Shown in pieces: positions 16,786 through 26,090 of a stretch of 64,000 bases of DNA. The translations under genes were made by a program, and so were the position numbers. This DNA is from Shewanella sp. (GTDB lineage Bacteria > Pseudomonadota > Gammaproteobacteria > Enterobacterales > Shewanellaceae), in the NCBI RefSeq assembly GCF_013214165.1, contig NZ_JABSSM010000005.1, positions 20,048 to 84,047 of the forward strand, given 5' to 3'. The notes beneath the pieces are model-generated. The model saw only the letters and a list, made by a program, of their open reading frames with translations, had not been told where the DNA came from and made no database searches. Numbering within the stretch: the first letter of the stretch is position 1; each line of letters begins with the position of its first letter.

Positions 16786-18039
16786 CTAATCTTTTGGTAG
16801 ATAAATGCTGATAATAGCCGTCAGCCCCAACATAGCCGATGAGATCCACAAACAGGCTTCTAACCCAGCTACCTGGTACACATAACCAGAAAGCACAGTG
16901 CCGATTAGGCGCCCCATGGCATTGGCCATGTAGTAAAAGCCCACATCCAGGGAGACACAGTCATCACTGGCATAATTGACGATCAAAAAACTGTGTAGCG
17001 AAGAATTAACCGCGAATACTGCACCGAAGAGCATCAAGCCAGCTAACAGGCTCAGTTGGGGGCTGATATTAAAGGTCAAGGCTAACGCAATCAGCCCTGG
17101 GATAGCCGTAAGTGCACCAACCCACAGTAGGGCTTCCCTTCCTCCTGGCGCCGAGCCATCGGATTTAGCGGTCAACCTTGGGGCTTGAGTCTGCACCAAA
17201 CCATATGCAATAACCCAGAGGGCCAGAAATCCTCCCACATAATAGTGATCCCAGCCAAACTGGCTGCCGAGATAGAGGGGCAATGCCACCACAAACCAGA
17301 CATCACGGGCCGCAAACAGGAACATACGCGCAGCCGATAAGATGTTGATGCTGCGGCTCTTAGAAAATATCTCGCTAAATTTGGGCTTGTTCTTGGCTTT
17401 GCCTAATTCTCGCTTGAGAGTAAACAGACTCAAGACCCAGACTAAGGTTAGTGCGATTGCCATGATAGCGATGGCAAACGTGAAGCCAAACAGGCTCAGT
17501 AGGGCACCACCGAGAAAGAATCCCGCTCCCTTGAGGGCGTTTTTAGAACCTGTAAGCTTGGCAATCCAGCCATAGAGTTTCTGTTGCTTAGCATTGGCAT
17601 CGTCTCTAGCCTTAGCCTGGCCGTCGGCCTGCTCAGTAACCAGCAGCATCTTGATTGAGCTCTTGGCACTCATCTTATTGAGATCTTTGGCTATGCCGGA
17701 AATCCCTTGGGCCATCATCACCCAAAATAAGGTGAGCATGGAGCTTGGCACCAGCAACATGGCAAGCGCCGCGACCTGCAAGCCGAGACCCATATTCATG
17801 GTCTTGTTAAGCCCTATACGCGCCCCCAGATAACCGCCAACTAAGTTGGTGATCACACCGAAAATCTCGTAGAAGAGAAACAGCATGGCGATAGCCAGAG
17901 GGCTATAACCTAGCTGATGAAAATGCAGCACCACCAGCATCCGCAGGGCACCATCGGTCAAGGTAAATGCCCAATAGTTGCCTGTGACTAGCAGATATTG
18001 CCTCACAGATTCCGGTAAAGACTTAACTCTGGATATCAT
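16786..18039 (-). CDS. arsJ: ArsJ organoarsenical efflux transporter (MFS)
   Basis: A 417-residue major-facilitator protein with about 10-12 membrane segments and the ArsJ opening YLLVTGNYWAFTLTDGALRMLVVLHFHQLGYSP. ArsJ exports 1-arseno-3-phosphoglycerate, which then breaks down to arsenate outside the cell. The context supports this: it is the last gene of an arsR-gapdh-arsJ set on one strand. The start ATG has AGGA five bases upstream. A central hydrophilic loop (about 135-160) contains charged residues. The region between it and the gapdh gene is disrupted by repeats, so arsJ may have its own promoter or a longer leader. Confidence 0.9.
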   Translation of the reverse strand: MISRVKSLPESVRQYLLVTGNYWAFTLTDGALRMLVVLHFHQLGYSPLAIAMLFLFYEIFGVITNLVGGYLGARIGLNKTMNMGLGLQVAALAMLLVPSSMLTLFWVMMAQGISGIAKDLNKMSAKSSIKMLLVTEQADGQAKARDDANAKQQKLYGWIAKLTGSKNALKGAGFFLGGALLSLFGFTFAIAIMAIALTLVWVLSLFTLKRELGKAKNKPKFSEIFSKSRSINILSAARMFLFAARDVWFVVALPLYLGSQFGWDHYYVGGFLALWVIAYGLVQTQAPRLTAKSDGSAPGGREALLWVGALTAIPGLIALALTFNISPQLSLLAGLMLFGAVFAVNSSLHSFLIVNYASDDCVSLDVGFYYMANAMGRLIGTVLSGYVYQVAGLEACLWISSAMLGLTAIISIYLPKD

Positions 18040-18056
18040 AGCGATCCTAGTGTCGA

Positions 18057-18096
18057 GTTCCTAGATTTTAGATTTTAGATGCTAGATGCTAGGAAC
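18057..18096. repeat. CTAG-rich inverted and heptamer repeat upstream of arsJ
   Basis: Arms GTTCCTAG (18057-18064) and CTAGGAAC (18089-18096) enclose two TAGATTT and two TAGATGC heptamers. It lies just upstream of the arsJ start and resembles the palindrome at 20036-20068. Confidence 0.8.
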
Positions 18097-18162
18097 TTAC
18101 AGCTTTCTTAGCCCTATCTTGAGCTTATAACTTATAGCTTCTTATCTTGAAGACCTACCATT

Positions 18163-18350
18163 CGTGCTAGCTCTGCCGTTCTGTTTGTCCTAATACCAGA
18201 CCACTCATTGTCACATTAGCCCTTATCCATACTTCCAACTAAACGTGCTAGCTCTGCCGTTCTGTTTGTCCTAATACCAGACCACTCATTGTCACATTAG
18301 CCCTTATCCATACTTCCAACTAAACGTGCTAGCTCTGCCGTTCTGTTTGC
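18163..18350. repeat. Two exact 81-bp tandem units copied from the gapdh 3' end
   Basis: Units 18163-18243 and 18244-18324 are identical; a partial third copy (from 18325) is the genuine end of the gapdh gene. Each unit carries the codons for [16 protein letters not shown] and the stop, plus reordered pieces of the preceding DNEW/VWY codons. The stop used by the gene lies in the second unit. Confidence 0.92.
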
Positions 18351-19319
18351 ATATCCCCACTCATTGTCATACCAGACATAGAGCTTCACCTGAGTGCCGT
18401 TAACGACCATGGTCGATGGCGCATCTATGATGCAGGAACGTGGATCTGTCTTGTAATCTACCGATACCAGAGGACGCTCTTCGAAACCTAAGATATCCTT
18501 GAGTTCTCCCGCTGCAGCCTCTTTGAGTAGGGTGTTGACTTCATCCTCTGTCGTGGCGCGTTCAAGCTCGAATACACAGTCTGTCAGCGAAGCGTTGGCC
18601 AAGGGAACACGCACCGCATGGCCGTTAAGCTTGCCTTTAAGTTCAGGGAATATATGGGTAATAGCCGTGGCCGAACCTGTCGTAGTCGGGATAAGACTCA
18701 AACCACAGGCTCGAGCGCGGCGCAGATCTTTATGGGGGGCATCGAGTATGGTCTGGGTGTTAGTAATATCGTGTATCGTGGTCATAGAGCCATGCTTGAT
18801 ACCTATGTTCTCGTGGAGAACTTTCACCACGGGTGCTAAACAGTTAGTCGTACAGGAAGCCGCTGTGACTATGGGGTGAAGGTCCTTGTCATATAGATGA
18901 TGATTGACTCCCATCACCACATTGAGCACCCCCTCCTCTTTCACTGGCGCTGTCACCACTACACGCTTCACACCTTGATCTAGGTAAGCCTGCAGCTTAG
19001 CCTTAGACTTCATCACACCCGAGGCCTCGATAACCAGATCACAGCCAGACCAGTCGGTATCCGCAATAGCTGTATTGCGGCTAGTAGGGATACGCTTATC
19101 ACCGATCTCTATGTAATGCCTATCACCCGTTTCATCTGCTTTGGCTTCATGTTGCCAGCGTCCATGGACCGAATCGAACATCAACAAGTGAGCCAAAGTA
19201 CGGGCATCTCCAGCTGGATCGTTAATATGTACAAATTCGACATCATCCCAATCCCAGGCGGCTCTTAATGCCAAGCGGCCCATGCGGCCAAATCCATTGA
19301 TACCTATCTTAATACTCAT
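18297..19319 (-). CDS. ArsJ-associated glyceraldehyde-3-phosphate dehydrogenase
   Basis: A 340-residue GAPDH with the NAD-binding [15 protein letters not shown] motif, catalytic Cys156 in [20 protein letters not shown] with the partner region, and [11 protein letters not shown] near the end. In arsR-gapdh-arsJ operons this enzyme makes 1-arseno-3-phosphoglycerate from glyceraldehyde-3-phosphate and arsenate. It is therefore likely the arsenic enzyme rather than the main glycolytic one. The ribosome site AAGGAACTGAGTC precedes the ATG, and the gene follows arsR by 34 bases. The last codons and the stop lie in a tandem repeat. Confidence 0.9.
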   Translation of the reverse strand: MSIKIGINGFGRMGRLALRAAWDWDDVEFVHINDPAGDARTLAHLLMFDSVHGRWQHEAKADETGDRHYIEIGDKRIPTSRNTAIADTDWSGCDLVIEASGVMKSKAKLQAYLDQGVKRVVVTAPVKEEGVLNVVMGVNHHLYDKDLHPIVTAASCTTNCLAPVVKVLHENIGIKHGSMTTIHDITNTQTILDAPHKDLRRARACGLSLIPTTTGSATAITHIFPELKGKLNGHAVRVPLANASLTDCVFELERATTEDEVNTLLKEAAAGELKDILGFEERPLVSVDYKTDPRSCIIDAPSTMVVNGTQVKLYVWYDNEWGYANRTAELARLVGSMDKG

Positions 19320-19353
19320 GACTCAGTTCCTTGATTACTTCTATTACGACTGT

Positions 19354-19701
19354 TTATTTACAGCAAGCTAGTACACGTTCCGGACGCTCGCCCATTTGGT
19401 ATAAACGAGTGATATGACTTGAAATAAGTGCCTTATTATTTGCACTGAGCTCTGTAAGCGTCTTATTGATCCACTCTGGTAACTCAGGATTTACTCTATA
19501 AAACACCCACTGTCCCTGGCGCTTATCCAGAAGTAGACCTGCCTTTCTCATTTGAGCCAAGTGTCTTGAGACCTTAGGCTGGCTCTCGTCTAGTGCCTGC
19601 ATTAACTCACAGACACATAACTCCCTCTCTGCAATGATCAACAGCAAACTGAGTAGTCTGGTTTCATCGGATAACAGTTTAAAAAACTCTAAAGTGGTCA
19701 T
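19354..19701 (-). CDS. arsR: ArsR-family arsenical-responsive repressor
   Basis: A 115-residue winged-helix repressor. ELCVCEL (Cys29, Cys31) is the classic As(III)-binding CxC box on the DNA-recognition helix region, followed by SQPKVSRHLAQMRKAGLL; a second Cys pair (Cys113-Cys114, VLACCK) at the C-terminus may add a ligand. The start at 19701 is chosen because GGAGTAAAT lies directly upstream; a longer frame to 19731 lacks a site. It is the first gene of the operon and probably represses it until arsenite binds. Confidence 0.92.
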   Translation of the reverse strand: MTTLEFFKLLSDETRLLSLLLIIAERELCVCELMQALDESQPKVSRHLAQMRKAGLLLDKRQGQWVFYRVNPELPEWINKTLTELSANNKALISSHITRLYQMGERPERVLACCK

Positions 19702-20092
19702 ATTTACTCCATACAAGCTTGTCTTCGACATATAGCCTCGGCTTCAAAATCTCTGGGCACTCAGTAAAAAACAACATATACGCAAAAACGAATATACGGA
19801 AAATAATATATCTGTTTAGCCATATATTCAACAACTAAGTTATTCTAGAAAAGTGAGCGATCTGATAATTTTGGAATAAGAAAACTAACTTATTATTTTG
19901 GCTTGATTTATATGCTTATAGCCAGAGTTCAGACTTTATTAGGGACACGACGAAGACTATGTGAGTATTCTAAAGAATTCACACTCGCATCTAGCCGTAG
20001 CTGAGTTTTGCAGAGAAGCAGAAGAAAAGGAAAGCGTTCCTAGAATCTAGACTCTAGATTCTAGGAACCAGGAACCAGGAACGTTCAAAAAA
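19702..20092. other. Upstream region of arsR, about 390 bases
   Basis: Should hold the ars promoter. The AT-rich stretch 19776-19830 has repeated ATATACG and a widely spaced inverted pair GAATATA (19790-19796) / TATATTC (19823-19829), a possible but unproved ArsR operator. The rest is repeat or unremarkable. Confidence 0.4.
20036..20068. repeat. Perfect CTAG-rich palindrome, 16-base arms
   Basis: GTTCCTAGAATCTAGA (20036-20051), one-base loop, then its exact complement to 20068. It is followed by tandem CAGGAAC units to about 20082. It lies just after the pmbA stop on the minus strand. Confidence 0.88.
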
Positions 20093-21433
20093 CTAGTTAC
20101 CAGCGATCTTCATATCGCTGAGTAACATGCCACCAGTACGGATCGAAGATCTCAGATCGCGATCCTTACTCACTGCAACGATATTCTGAAACATGTCTTT
20201 GAGGTTGCCCGCTATGGTGATCTCTTCTACTGGATAGAGGATCACGCCGTTTTCAACATAGAAGCCCGCCGCGCCGCGAGAATAATCACCAGTCACGGCA
20301 TTGACGCCTTGGCCCATGACCTCGGTCACGATAAGCCCCGTGCCCATCTCTTTCACTAACTCATCGAAGGTTTGTCCTGTATGAGATAGCGTCCAGTTGT
20401 ATATACCACCCGCATGTCCGGTATTCTTCAGGCCCAGTTTTCGTGCCGAATAACTGGTTAACAGATAGCTAGAAAGCACCCCGTCCTGAATGATGGCGCG
20501 TTCCTGAGTCGCAACGCCTTCACTGTCATAGCTAGCGCTCGCTAAGCCGCCCACTATATGTGGCTGCTCTTCGATGTTAAACCAATCAGGGAATATCTGA
20601 GTATCAATAGAGTCGAGTAGGAAGCTCGACTTGCGGTAGAGGCTACCGCCGCTGATAGCACCCACTAAATGACCCATGAGGCCGGTGGCGATTTCAGGAG
20701 ACAACAATACTGGCAGCTCAGTGGTCGCAATTTTACGTCCACCAAGACGACCTAACGTCTTCTCTGATGCCTTGCGTCCCACCTCTTCCGGTGATAGCAG
20801 CTCACTCAATTTTCGAGAGATGGTGTAATCATAATCACGCTGCATATTGCCGTCAGTCTCACCGATAACCACGCAGCTTAGGCTGTAACGAGAGCTGCAA
20901 TAACCATTTAAAAATCCGTGGCTGTTACCGTAAACTTTTATACCTGTGTGGGCATTTGCACTGGCACCATCAGAGTTTGTGATCCGGCTATCGACATCCA
21001 ATGCAGCTTCTTCTGCGCGCGCAGCTAACTCAATCAACTCTGCTGGAGTGACTTCCTGAGGATGATACAAGTCTAGATCAGGAAAATTCTTTGCCATGAG
21101 CTCGGCTTCTGCGAGTCCATTGTAAGGATCCGATGAGGTAAACTTTGCAATACCATCGGCAGCCTTGACCGCTTCTTTTATGGCTTCAGGGCTCAAGTCT
21201 GAGGTCGATGAACTGCCTTTACAGCCATCGCGAAACAGGGTGATACCTAACGCACCATCTTTATTAAACTCAACCGTTTCAACCTCTTTCATTCGAGTCG
21301 ATACGGATAATCCTTGTTGTTTACTGATAGCAACTTCTGCACCCGATGTACCGAGTTGCTTGGCATACTCGAGTGCCATAGATACAGCGTCTTTTAATGA
21401 ATCTAATTCGATGTCAATGCTAGGTGTCGTCAC
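20093..21433 (-). CDS. pmbA: PmbA/TldE metalloprotease subunit
   Basis: A 446-residue protein of the TldD/PmbA (U62) family. Typical stretches are [17 protein letters not shown] near residue 52, [26 protein letters not shown] in the middle and [29 protein letters not shown] near the end. PmbA is the non-catalytic partner of TldD, acting in maturation of modified peptides and CcdA degradation in E. coli. The HExxxH zinc motif of TldD is absent here, as expected. The start is GTG with AAGAG upstream. It is divergent from darP; tldD lies 8 kb away on the same strand. Confidence 0.95.
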   Translation of the reverse strand: MTTPSIDIELDSLKDAVSMALEYAKQLGTSGAEVAISKQQGLSVSTRMKEVETVEFNKDGALGITLFRDGCKGSSSTSDLSPEAIKEAVKAADGIAKFTSSDPYNGLAEAELMAKNFPDLDLYHPQEVTPAELIELAARAEEAALDVDSRITNSDGASANAHTGIKVYGNSHGFLNGYCSSRYSLSCVVIGETDGNMQRDYDYTISRKLSELLSPEEVGRKASEKTLGRLGGRKIATTELPVLLSPEIATGLMGHLVGAISGGSLYRKSSFLLDSIDTQIFPDWFNIEEQPHIVGGLASASYDSEGVATQERAIIQDGVLSSYLLTSYSARKLGLKNTGHAGGIYNWTLSHTGQTFDELVKEMGTGLIVTEVMGQGVNAVTGDYSRGAAGFYVENGVILYPVEEITIAGNLKDMFQNIVAVSKDRDLRSSIRTGGMLLSDMKIAGN

Positions 21434-21573
21434 AAATCTGCTCTTTTGTTATCAGGGATCTTGATAGCATAACAAACCCAATACCCAAGTACATTAAATA
21501 ACTTGCCTCACCGATAGGTGATTTTCTAATGAAATGTTATTATTGCCTCAGTTTAAGAGAGAGATTTTTATAT

Positions 21574-22113
21574 ATGAAAGTAGTCGGTGATTCAGAACAT
21601 TTTAAACAGCCCTTCGACCATGATGAAGATTATGTCAGTAGAGCTGAAACCAAACGTGAAATTGTGATATATCAAGAGCTAGGCAAGAAACTCGTTGCCT
21701 TGAGCAAAACTCAGATCGACAGATTGGAACTTGATGAACTCTTGTATGACAATGTACTAAAAACTAAGACCATAAAAATAAATACTGAGGCTTACCGTCG
21801 TCAGCTGCAATTTATTGGCAAGTTAATGCGTTATGTCGACATCGAAGAGCTGCAACTCAAGATGAAAAATATGTTGAACCAGAACAGTAACGAGAGTGCT
21901 AAGCAAAATGTCGCTGAAAAATTTAAAGATCAGCTTCTAAGCGAAGGGGACAGTGCTGTACAGGCTCTCATCGAAAAGTATCCAGACTTAGAAAGACAGA
22001 AGCTGCGCCAACTCGTACGCCAGTCTAAGAAAGAGCTCACGAAAAAGCCCGATGAGGCATCTAAGTCTGCAATAGAGTTAGTTAAATATATACGCAGCGA
22101 ACTCGCTGAATAA
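21574..22113 (+). CDS. darP: Ribosome biogenesis factor DarP (YjgA)
   Basis: A 179-residue, highly charged helical protein of the DUF615/YjgA family: EDYVSRAETKREI near the N-terminus, LSKTQIDRLELDELLYDNVLKTKTIK, AYRRQLQFIGKLMR and the C-terminal LRQLVRQSKKEL. DarP assists late assembly of the 50S ribosomal subunit. The start at 21574 (MKVVGDSEHF) is preceded by a GAGAGAG purine run; a frame extending to 21529 is less likely. It is transcribed divergently from pmbA, an arrangement common in gammaproteobacteria. Confidence 0.93.
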   Translation: MKVVGDSEHFKQPFDHDEDYVSRAETKREIVIYQELGKKLVALSKTQIDRLELDELLYDNVLKTKTIKINTEAYRRQLQFIGKLMRYVDIEELQLKMKNMLNQNSNESAKQNVAEKFKDQLLSEGDSAVQALIEKYPDLERQKLRQLVRQSKKELTKKPDEASKSAIELVKYIRSELAE

Positions 22114-22195
22114 CCTGGCGTAAAATATCGACACCGATATATTCGCCTTATAACGTTGAATTTACCACTATTTTAGTTTCACAAGGATGTTGCTG

Positions 22196-24694
22196 ATGCG
22201 ACTGATAAAATCTGCCCCCGCTGCATTGTTCACCTTGCTTGTCTTATTGTTTATCGGAGGTTGTAATGGCTCATCCGATGACAGTGGCGATAATGGCGAC
22301 AACACCGGAGAGTTCGCGCTCTCCCTGAGCTTTAAAAACCTTGTCGACGGCCAATGTGCCGAGGCCAGTAGCGACTTGAGCTTTGCCAGCAACGCCAGCA
22401 TCTGCGTTGAAGCTAAGCTGACTCAAGGTGGCAGGAATAGCAGCGGCGGCTTAATCAGTTTCAGTGCCACATTCGGCACCTTGACGCCAACGACTAAATT
22501 GACAGATTCAACTGGCATAGCTCAAGTCATACTCAGTAATCCTGACCTAGCGGTAGGCGCGGGAACCTTAACGGCGGAGTTTGATACCGGAGCTGCAGAG
22601 AATAATATCCTCTTCGCTAATAAGAACTACGAATTTACCAGCACGAGTACGGCACCTGTTGAAGAGACGCCTAAGATCAGTGCCAGTATTGTAAACGGTG
22701 CAGCAACAGTGACTCAATTTAAGGTCGATGAGACAGTGCAGCTTCAAGCAGAGTTCCTAGACCCTTCGAGTCAAGGCATAGCGAATCAGCTGGTGACCTT
22801 TACCGCCGGCGGCGTGAGCTTAAACCCAAGTACCGCACTCACTAACGCGCAAGGCATAGCTCAGGTTAATTATACCCCAAGCACCAGTGAGCTGGGGGCG
22901 GCAAGCCTGAATGTATCGGTAGATTATCAAGAGCAAAATTACCAGATTAATAGCCTGTATGAGGTGCTTTCGGCCGATGCTATCGGGGGTGAAGGCATAC
23001 TTAAGCTTGGTCATTTCGATAGTAATGACCAATTCGTAGCGGGTGAGTTAGCCAGTTCACTGACCCAAGTCGATGGTAAATACATCATCAGCGCAGGCGG
23101 CAGTTTTGGTATCACGGCAACGCTTATCAACCAAGCAGATGATGGCACTATCACTCGAGTGCAGACCCCCTCTTCAATCAGCTTTAGCTCAGATTGTGTA
23201 CTGGGTAATCATGCTAGCCTAGACACCCCAGTCACCACACTATCAGGCAGTGCGAGTTCAACCTTCCAGGACACCAGCTGTAGCGGCAACAGTGAGCGAG
23301 ACGATCAGGTGATTGCTAGCACTCAAGCTGGGAATCAAACACTAACGGCCAGTTTTCCTTTCACACTCGCACGCCAGACACTCGCCAGCCTTAGCTTCGT
23401 CTCGGCTGAACCTAAGGTGATCCGCATCAAGGGCGCTGGCGGTACAGGCAGCACAGAATCTTCATTGGTGACCTTTAAGGTAACCGGCTCAAACGGGCAG
23501 CCTAGTGCCCAGCAAGAGGTATCCTTTTCTCTCGATACTCTCGTCGGTGGCTTACGTTTCTCTAATGGACAAGCTACCACTAGCAGCTTAACTAACTCTG
23601 AAGGTTTAGCCAGCGTTCGGGTGCAATCGGGTACAGTGCCAACGCCGGTACGAGTACTCGCCTCGGCGACCGATGCCGACACAGGTGAGACCATTACCAG
23701 TCAATCGGAACAATTAACCGTCAATACAGGCCTGCCGCAGCAACTGGGTTTTAGTTTATCTACATCAATAATAAACCCAGAGGCTGGTAATGAAGATGGT
23801 GTAACAGCCACGATAACAACCTATGCCTCGGATAGCTTCGGTAACCCAGCACCCGATGACACTACCATCAACTTTACCGCTGAAGGCGGCCAGATAGTCC
23901 CTAGTTGCTCAACCGTGAATGGGTCCTGTAGTGTCGAGTGGACATCTGCAAGCCCTAGAGTAGCGAACCACAGAATCACGATACTCGCCTATGCTTTAGG
24001 CCATGAAACCTTCTTCGATACCAATGGTAATAACATTTTCGATGATGCTGACGGTGGACCAGTGAATGCTTGTCTGGACTCGGATGATAACTCAATAGCC
24101 TGTTCCGGTAATGGCATGGATCGTGAGGCTTACATGCCAAATGGCTTTAGCGATCTAGGTGATGCATTTCGCGATGATAATGAAAATGCAATTCATGACG
24201 AAGGCGAAAAGTTCTTTAACCTCAAAGCACAAAATGAATACGGATCTCGCGATACACTATTCAACGGCCCCCAGTGTAGTGGTAGCTTATGTGGAGATAA
24301 TAATACCTACATTCGTAAAGCATTGATCATGACCATGTCAGGCTCAACGGCACGCTTTACTGTGCTACAAGATGGTAACGAAATTTATAGCACCGAAAAT
24401 GGTTTTGGTATTATGACTTCAATTCCCGCCGAAAAAAGCTCAACCTTCGTTGTCCGTTTCTATGACAGTGCCAACCAAATAATGCCCGCTGGCAGTACGG
24501 CTGCTATTACTGCGACCGATGGGAGTCTGGCCTTTGATGGCTATACCGTGCCTAATGCTAATGCTCATGGCGGAACCAGCACTAGCTTTAGCTTGGCACA
24601 CTCTGGAACTACGGCTCTGAGCCAAGTCACTATCAGCTTAACCACACCGGGTGGAGTGATAACAAAATTACCCATCTCGGTGCAGCTCGACTAA
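22196..24694 (+). CDS. Large Ig-like-domain lipoprotein
   Basis: An 832-residue secreted lipoprotein: signal MRLIKSAPAALFTLLVLLFIGGC with the lipid-modified Cys about 23, then an acidic linker. Several repeated Ig-like domains (Big_1/invasin type) follow, showing the pattern LT(N/D)S(T/A)GIAQV in domains near residues 95, 220 and 460-480. A C-terminal segment has Asp-rich DTNGNNIFDDADGG and DDNENAIHDEGE, which look calcium-binding. The start at 22196 is chosen for AAGGA at an 8-base spacing; the upstream ATG at 22187 is too close. It is probably an outer-membrane surface protein; the ligand is unknown. Confidence 0.85.
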   Translation: MRLIKSAPAALFTLLVLLFIGGCNGSSDDSGDNGDNTGEFALSLSFKNLVDGQCAEASSDLSFASNASICVEAKLTQGGRNSSGGLISFSATFGTLTPTTKLTDSTGIAQVILSNPDLAVGAGTLTAEFDTGAAENNILFANKNYEFTSTSTAPVEETPKISASIVNGAATVTQFKVDETVQLQAEFLDPSSQGIANQLVTFTAGGVSLNPSTALTNAQGIAQVNYTPSTSELGAASLNVSVDYQEQNYQINSLYEVLSADAIGGEGILKLGHFDSNDQFVAGELASSLTQVDGKYIISAGGSFGITATLINQADDGTITRVQTPSSISFSSDCVLGNHASLDTPVTTLSGSASSTFQDTSCSGNSERDDQVIASTQAGNQTLTASFPFTLARQTLASLSFVSAEPKVIRIKGAGGTGSTESSLVTFKVTGSNGQPSAQQEVSFSLDTLVGGLRFSNGQATTSSLTNSEGLASVRVQSGTVPTPVRVLASATDADTGETITSQSEQLTVNTGLPQQLGFSLSTSIINPEAGNEDGVTATITTYASDSFGNPAPDDTTINFTAEGGQIVPSCSTVNGSCSVEWTSASPRVANHRITILAYALGHETFFDTNGNNIFDDADGGPVNACLDSDDNSIACSGNGMDREAYMPNGFSDLGDAFRDDNENAIHDEGEKFFNLKAQNEYGSRDTLFNGPQCSGSLCGDNNTYIRKALIMTMSGSTARFTVLQDGNEIYSTENGFGIMTSIPAEKSSTFVVRFYDSANQIMPAGSTAAITATDGSLAFDGYTVPNANAHGGTSTSFSLAHSGTTALSQVTISLTTPGGVITKLPISVQLD

Positions 24695-24707
24695 CTATAT
24701 CCAATAA

Positions 24708-24747
24708 AAAAGCCCATTTAGATTAATGCTAAATGGGCTTTTTTTTA
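24708..24747 (+). terminator. Rho-independent terminator of the Ig-like lipoprotein gene
   Basis: AAGCCCATTTA, nine-base loop, TAAATGGGCTT then a run of T, 15 bases after the stop. Confidence 0.92.
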
Positions 24748-24773
24748 CTTCAAGGCCAAATACTTCACCAGGG

Positions 24774-24822
24774 TCTAGGAGCCGCTAGCTTTCTAGCCGC
24801 TAGCCTCTAGTCTTCTAGTTAC
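24774..24822. repeat. CTAG-rich repeat tract
   Basis: Six CTAG tetranucleotides in under 50 bases, including CCGCTAGCTTTCTAGCCGCTAG, an interspersed CGCTAG direct repeat. It belongs to the same class as the tracts at 18057 and 20036. Confidence 0.75.
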
Positions 24823-25063
24823 CCCGTACCAAGCCAGCACAAAGAATATTGCGAACAAGGCCCATAGCTGTAGCCATTTAGGCATGACACTAGTCCTGTA
24901 GGCATCGACCATCTGATTAAGAACTAGCGAGTATCATTACCTGCTGGTTTTAGTCTTCTCTTGACCCCATACCAGGCCAGCATAAAGAACACAGCGAACA
25001 AGGCCCATAGCTGTAGCCATTTAGGCATGACACTAGTCCAAGACGCGCCCATCTGATTAAGCT
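24808..25063. repeat. Diverged direct duplication of a permease 3' end
   Basis: About 110 bases (24808-24920) match 24951-25063 at an offset of 143. The right copy is the coding end of the permease gene; the left copy lies just beyond its stop codon. The left copy still reads as protein (contains SVMPKWLQLWALFAIFFVLA) with many third-base changes. Confidence 0.88.
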
Positions 25064-26090
25064 CTAACATGCCCATGATAGCAGGGACGGCTGGGATAAC
25101 CTGAGACAGCCAAATCAGCGGCTCTGGGATAAGCGCCAATGGCCAGACGAAGCCGGAGACGAACATGATGGGCATAGAGACCAACAACAAGACTTGGGTC
25201 GGCAGATCCCGGCGGACAAACAAGCTGCTCAAGGCGATACCTGCAGCGCTAGTTGCCAATAAAAACGGTAACATCCACAGGGCCACCAGACCAAGACTTG
25301 CCTGCACGCTGACCTGATACCAGTAAAAACAAAACCCCACATAGAAGCTGCTGAAAAACAGGTAGAGCAGCATGAATGCGCAGATGCGACCACAGATGAG
25401 CTGTAGAGGTGAAACATCTCGCCAATAGCCCTTTCTGCGCCATTGGCTGGCACCTAAGATCCCGGTGCCTATCAGTAAAGTCTGATGCAAGATGAGCAAG
25501 AAGAGTCCAGGCACCACATAGGGGGTATATCCCAGGCTAAGGTTAAACGCCGGCACACTGTTGATCTTCACCGAGTTTAGGCTTAAATCCGCTTGTTTAG
25601 GTGCCTCACCTTTAGCCAGCATGCCCAGCAGTTGTACTTGTTTACCCGCATCCATGCCAGCCGTGATCAGGCCCTCGGCAACCGCGGAATAGATAAGGAA
25701 GTAGCTGGCATCACCGCCATAACTTAAGGTGACTCCCTTGCCTAATAGTAGATCTCGCCTGAAATTTTCAGGAATAACCAACAGGCCATGGGCGCGGCCG
25801 GATTCTATCCAGCTCTGAGCTTGACTGATACTGGTCACCTGGCCGATGACACTGATTTTCGCACTGGCATCCGCATGACGGATCAGACGGCGGCTCAATG
25901 AGGAGCGATCCAGATCCACCACCACCAGCTGCTGTTCGGTCGGTACCTGATGCAGATAAGGTAAGGGGTATAAAACAGAATAAAACAACACACCACCAAA
26001 TAGGGTCACTGCGATGGCCTTATCAGCCACTATTGCCTTTAGTTCGGCTAATACCAGCTGCCAAAAACTCATCATCTTATTATCTATCAC
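24924..26090 (-). CDS. ABC-2 type permease, second of a pair
   Basis: A 388-residue inner-membrane protein: one N-terminal membrane segment, a periplasmic domain of about 140 residues, then five C-terminal membrane segments, the layout of YhhJ/YbhR-type ABC-2 permeases. PxxFVSGFVWPL in the C-terminal half is typical. It overlaps the end of the next gene upstream by four bases (ATGA), so translation is coupled. No ATP-binding subunit is in the operon. The 3' end has been duplicated downstream. Confidence 0.85.
   Translation of the reverse strand: MIDNKMMSFWQLVLAELKAIVADKAIAVTLFGGVLFYSVLYPLPYLHQVPTEQQLVVVDLDRSSLSRRLIRHADASAKISVIGQVTSISQAQSWIESGRAHGLLVIPENFRRDLLLGKGVTLSYGGDASYFLIYSAVAEGLITAGMDAGKQVQLLGMLAKGEAPKQADLSLNSVKINSVPAFNLSLGYTPYVVPGLFLLILHQTLLIGTGILGASQWRRKGYWRDVSPLQLICGRICAFMLLYLFFSSFYVGFCFYWYQVSVQASLGLVALWMLPFLLATSAAGIALSSLFVRRDLPTQVLLLVSMPIMFVSGFVWPLALIPEPLIWLSQVIPAVPAIMGMLELNQMGASWTSVMPKWLQLWALFAVFFMLAWYGVKRRLKPAGNDTR

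Noticed and set aside
19776..19830. ArsR operator
   Set aside because: The inverted pair GAATATA/TATATTC is widely spaced (26 bases) and AT-rich; not strong enough to call as a site.
24823..24923. A separate small gene encoding a permease-like tail
   Set aside because: It is a diverged copy of the neighbouring gene's 3' end without a start or ribosome site.
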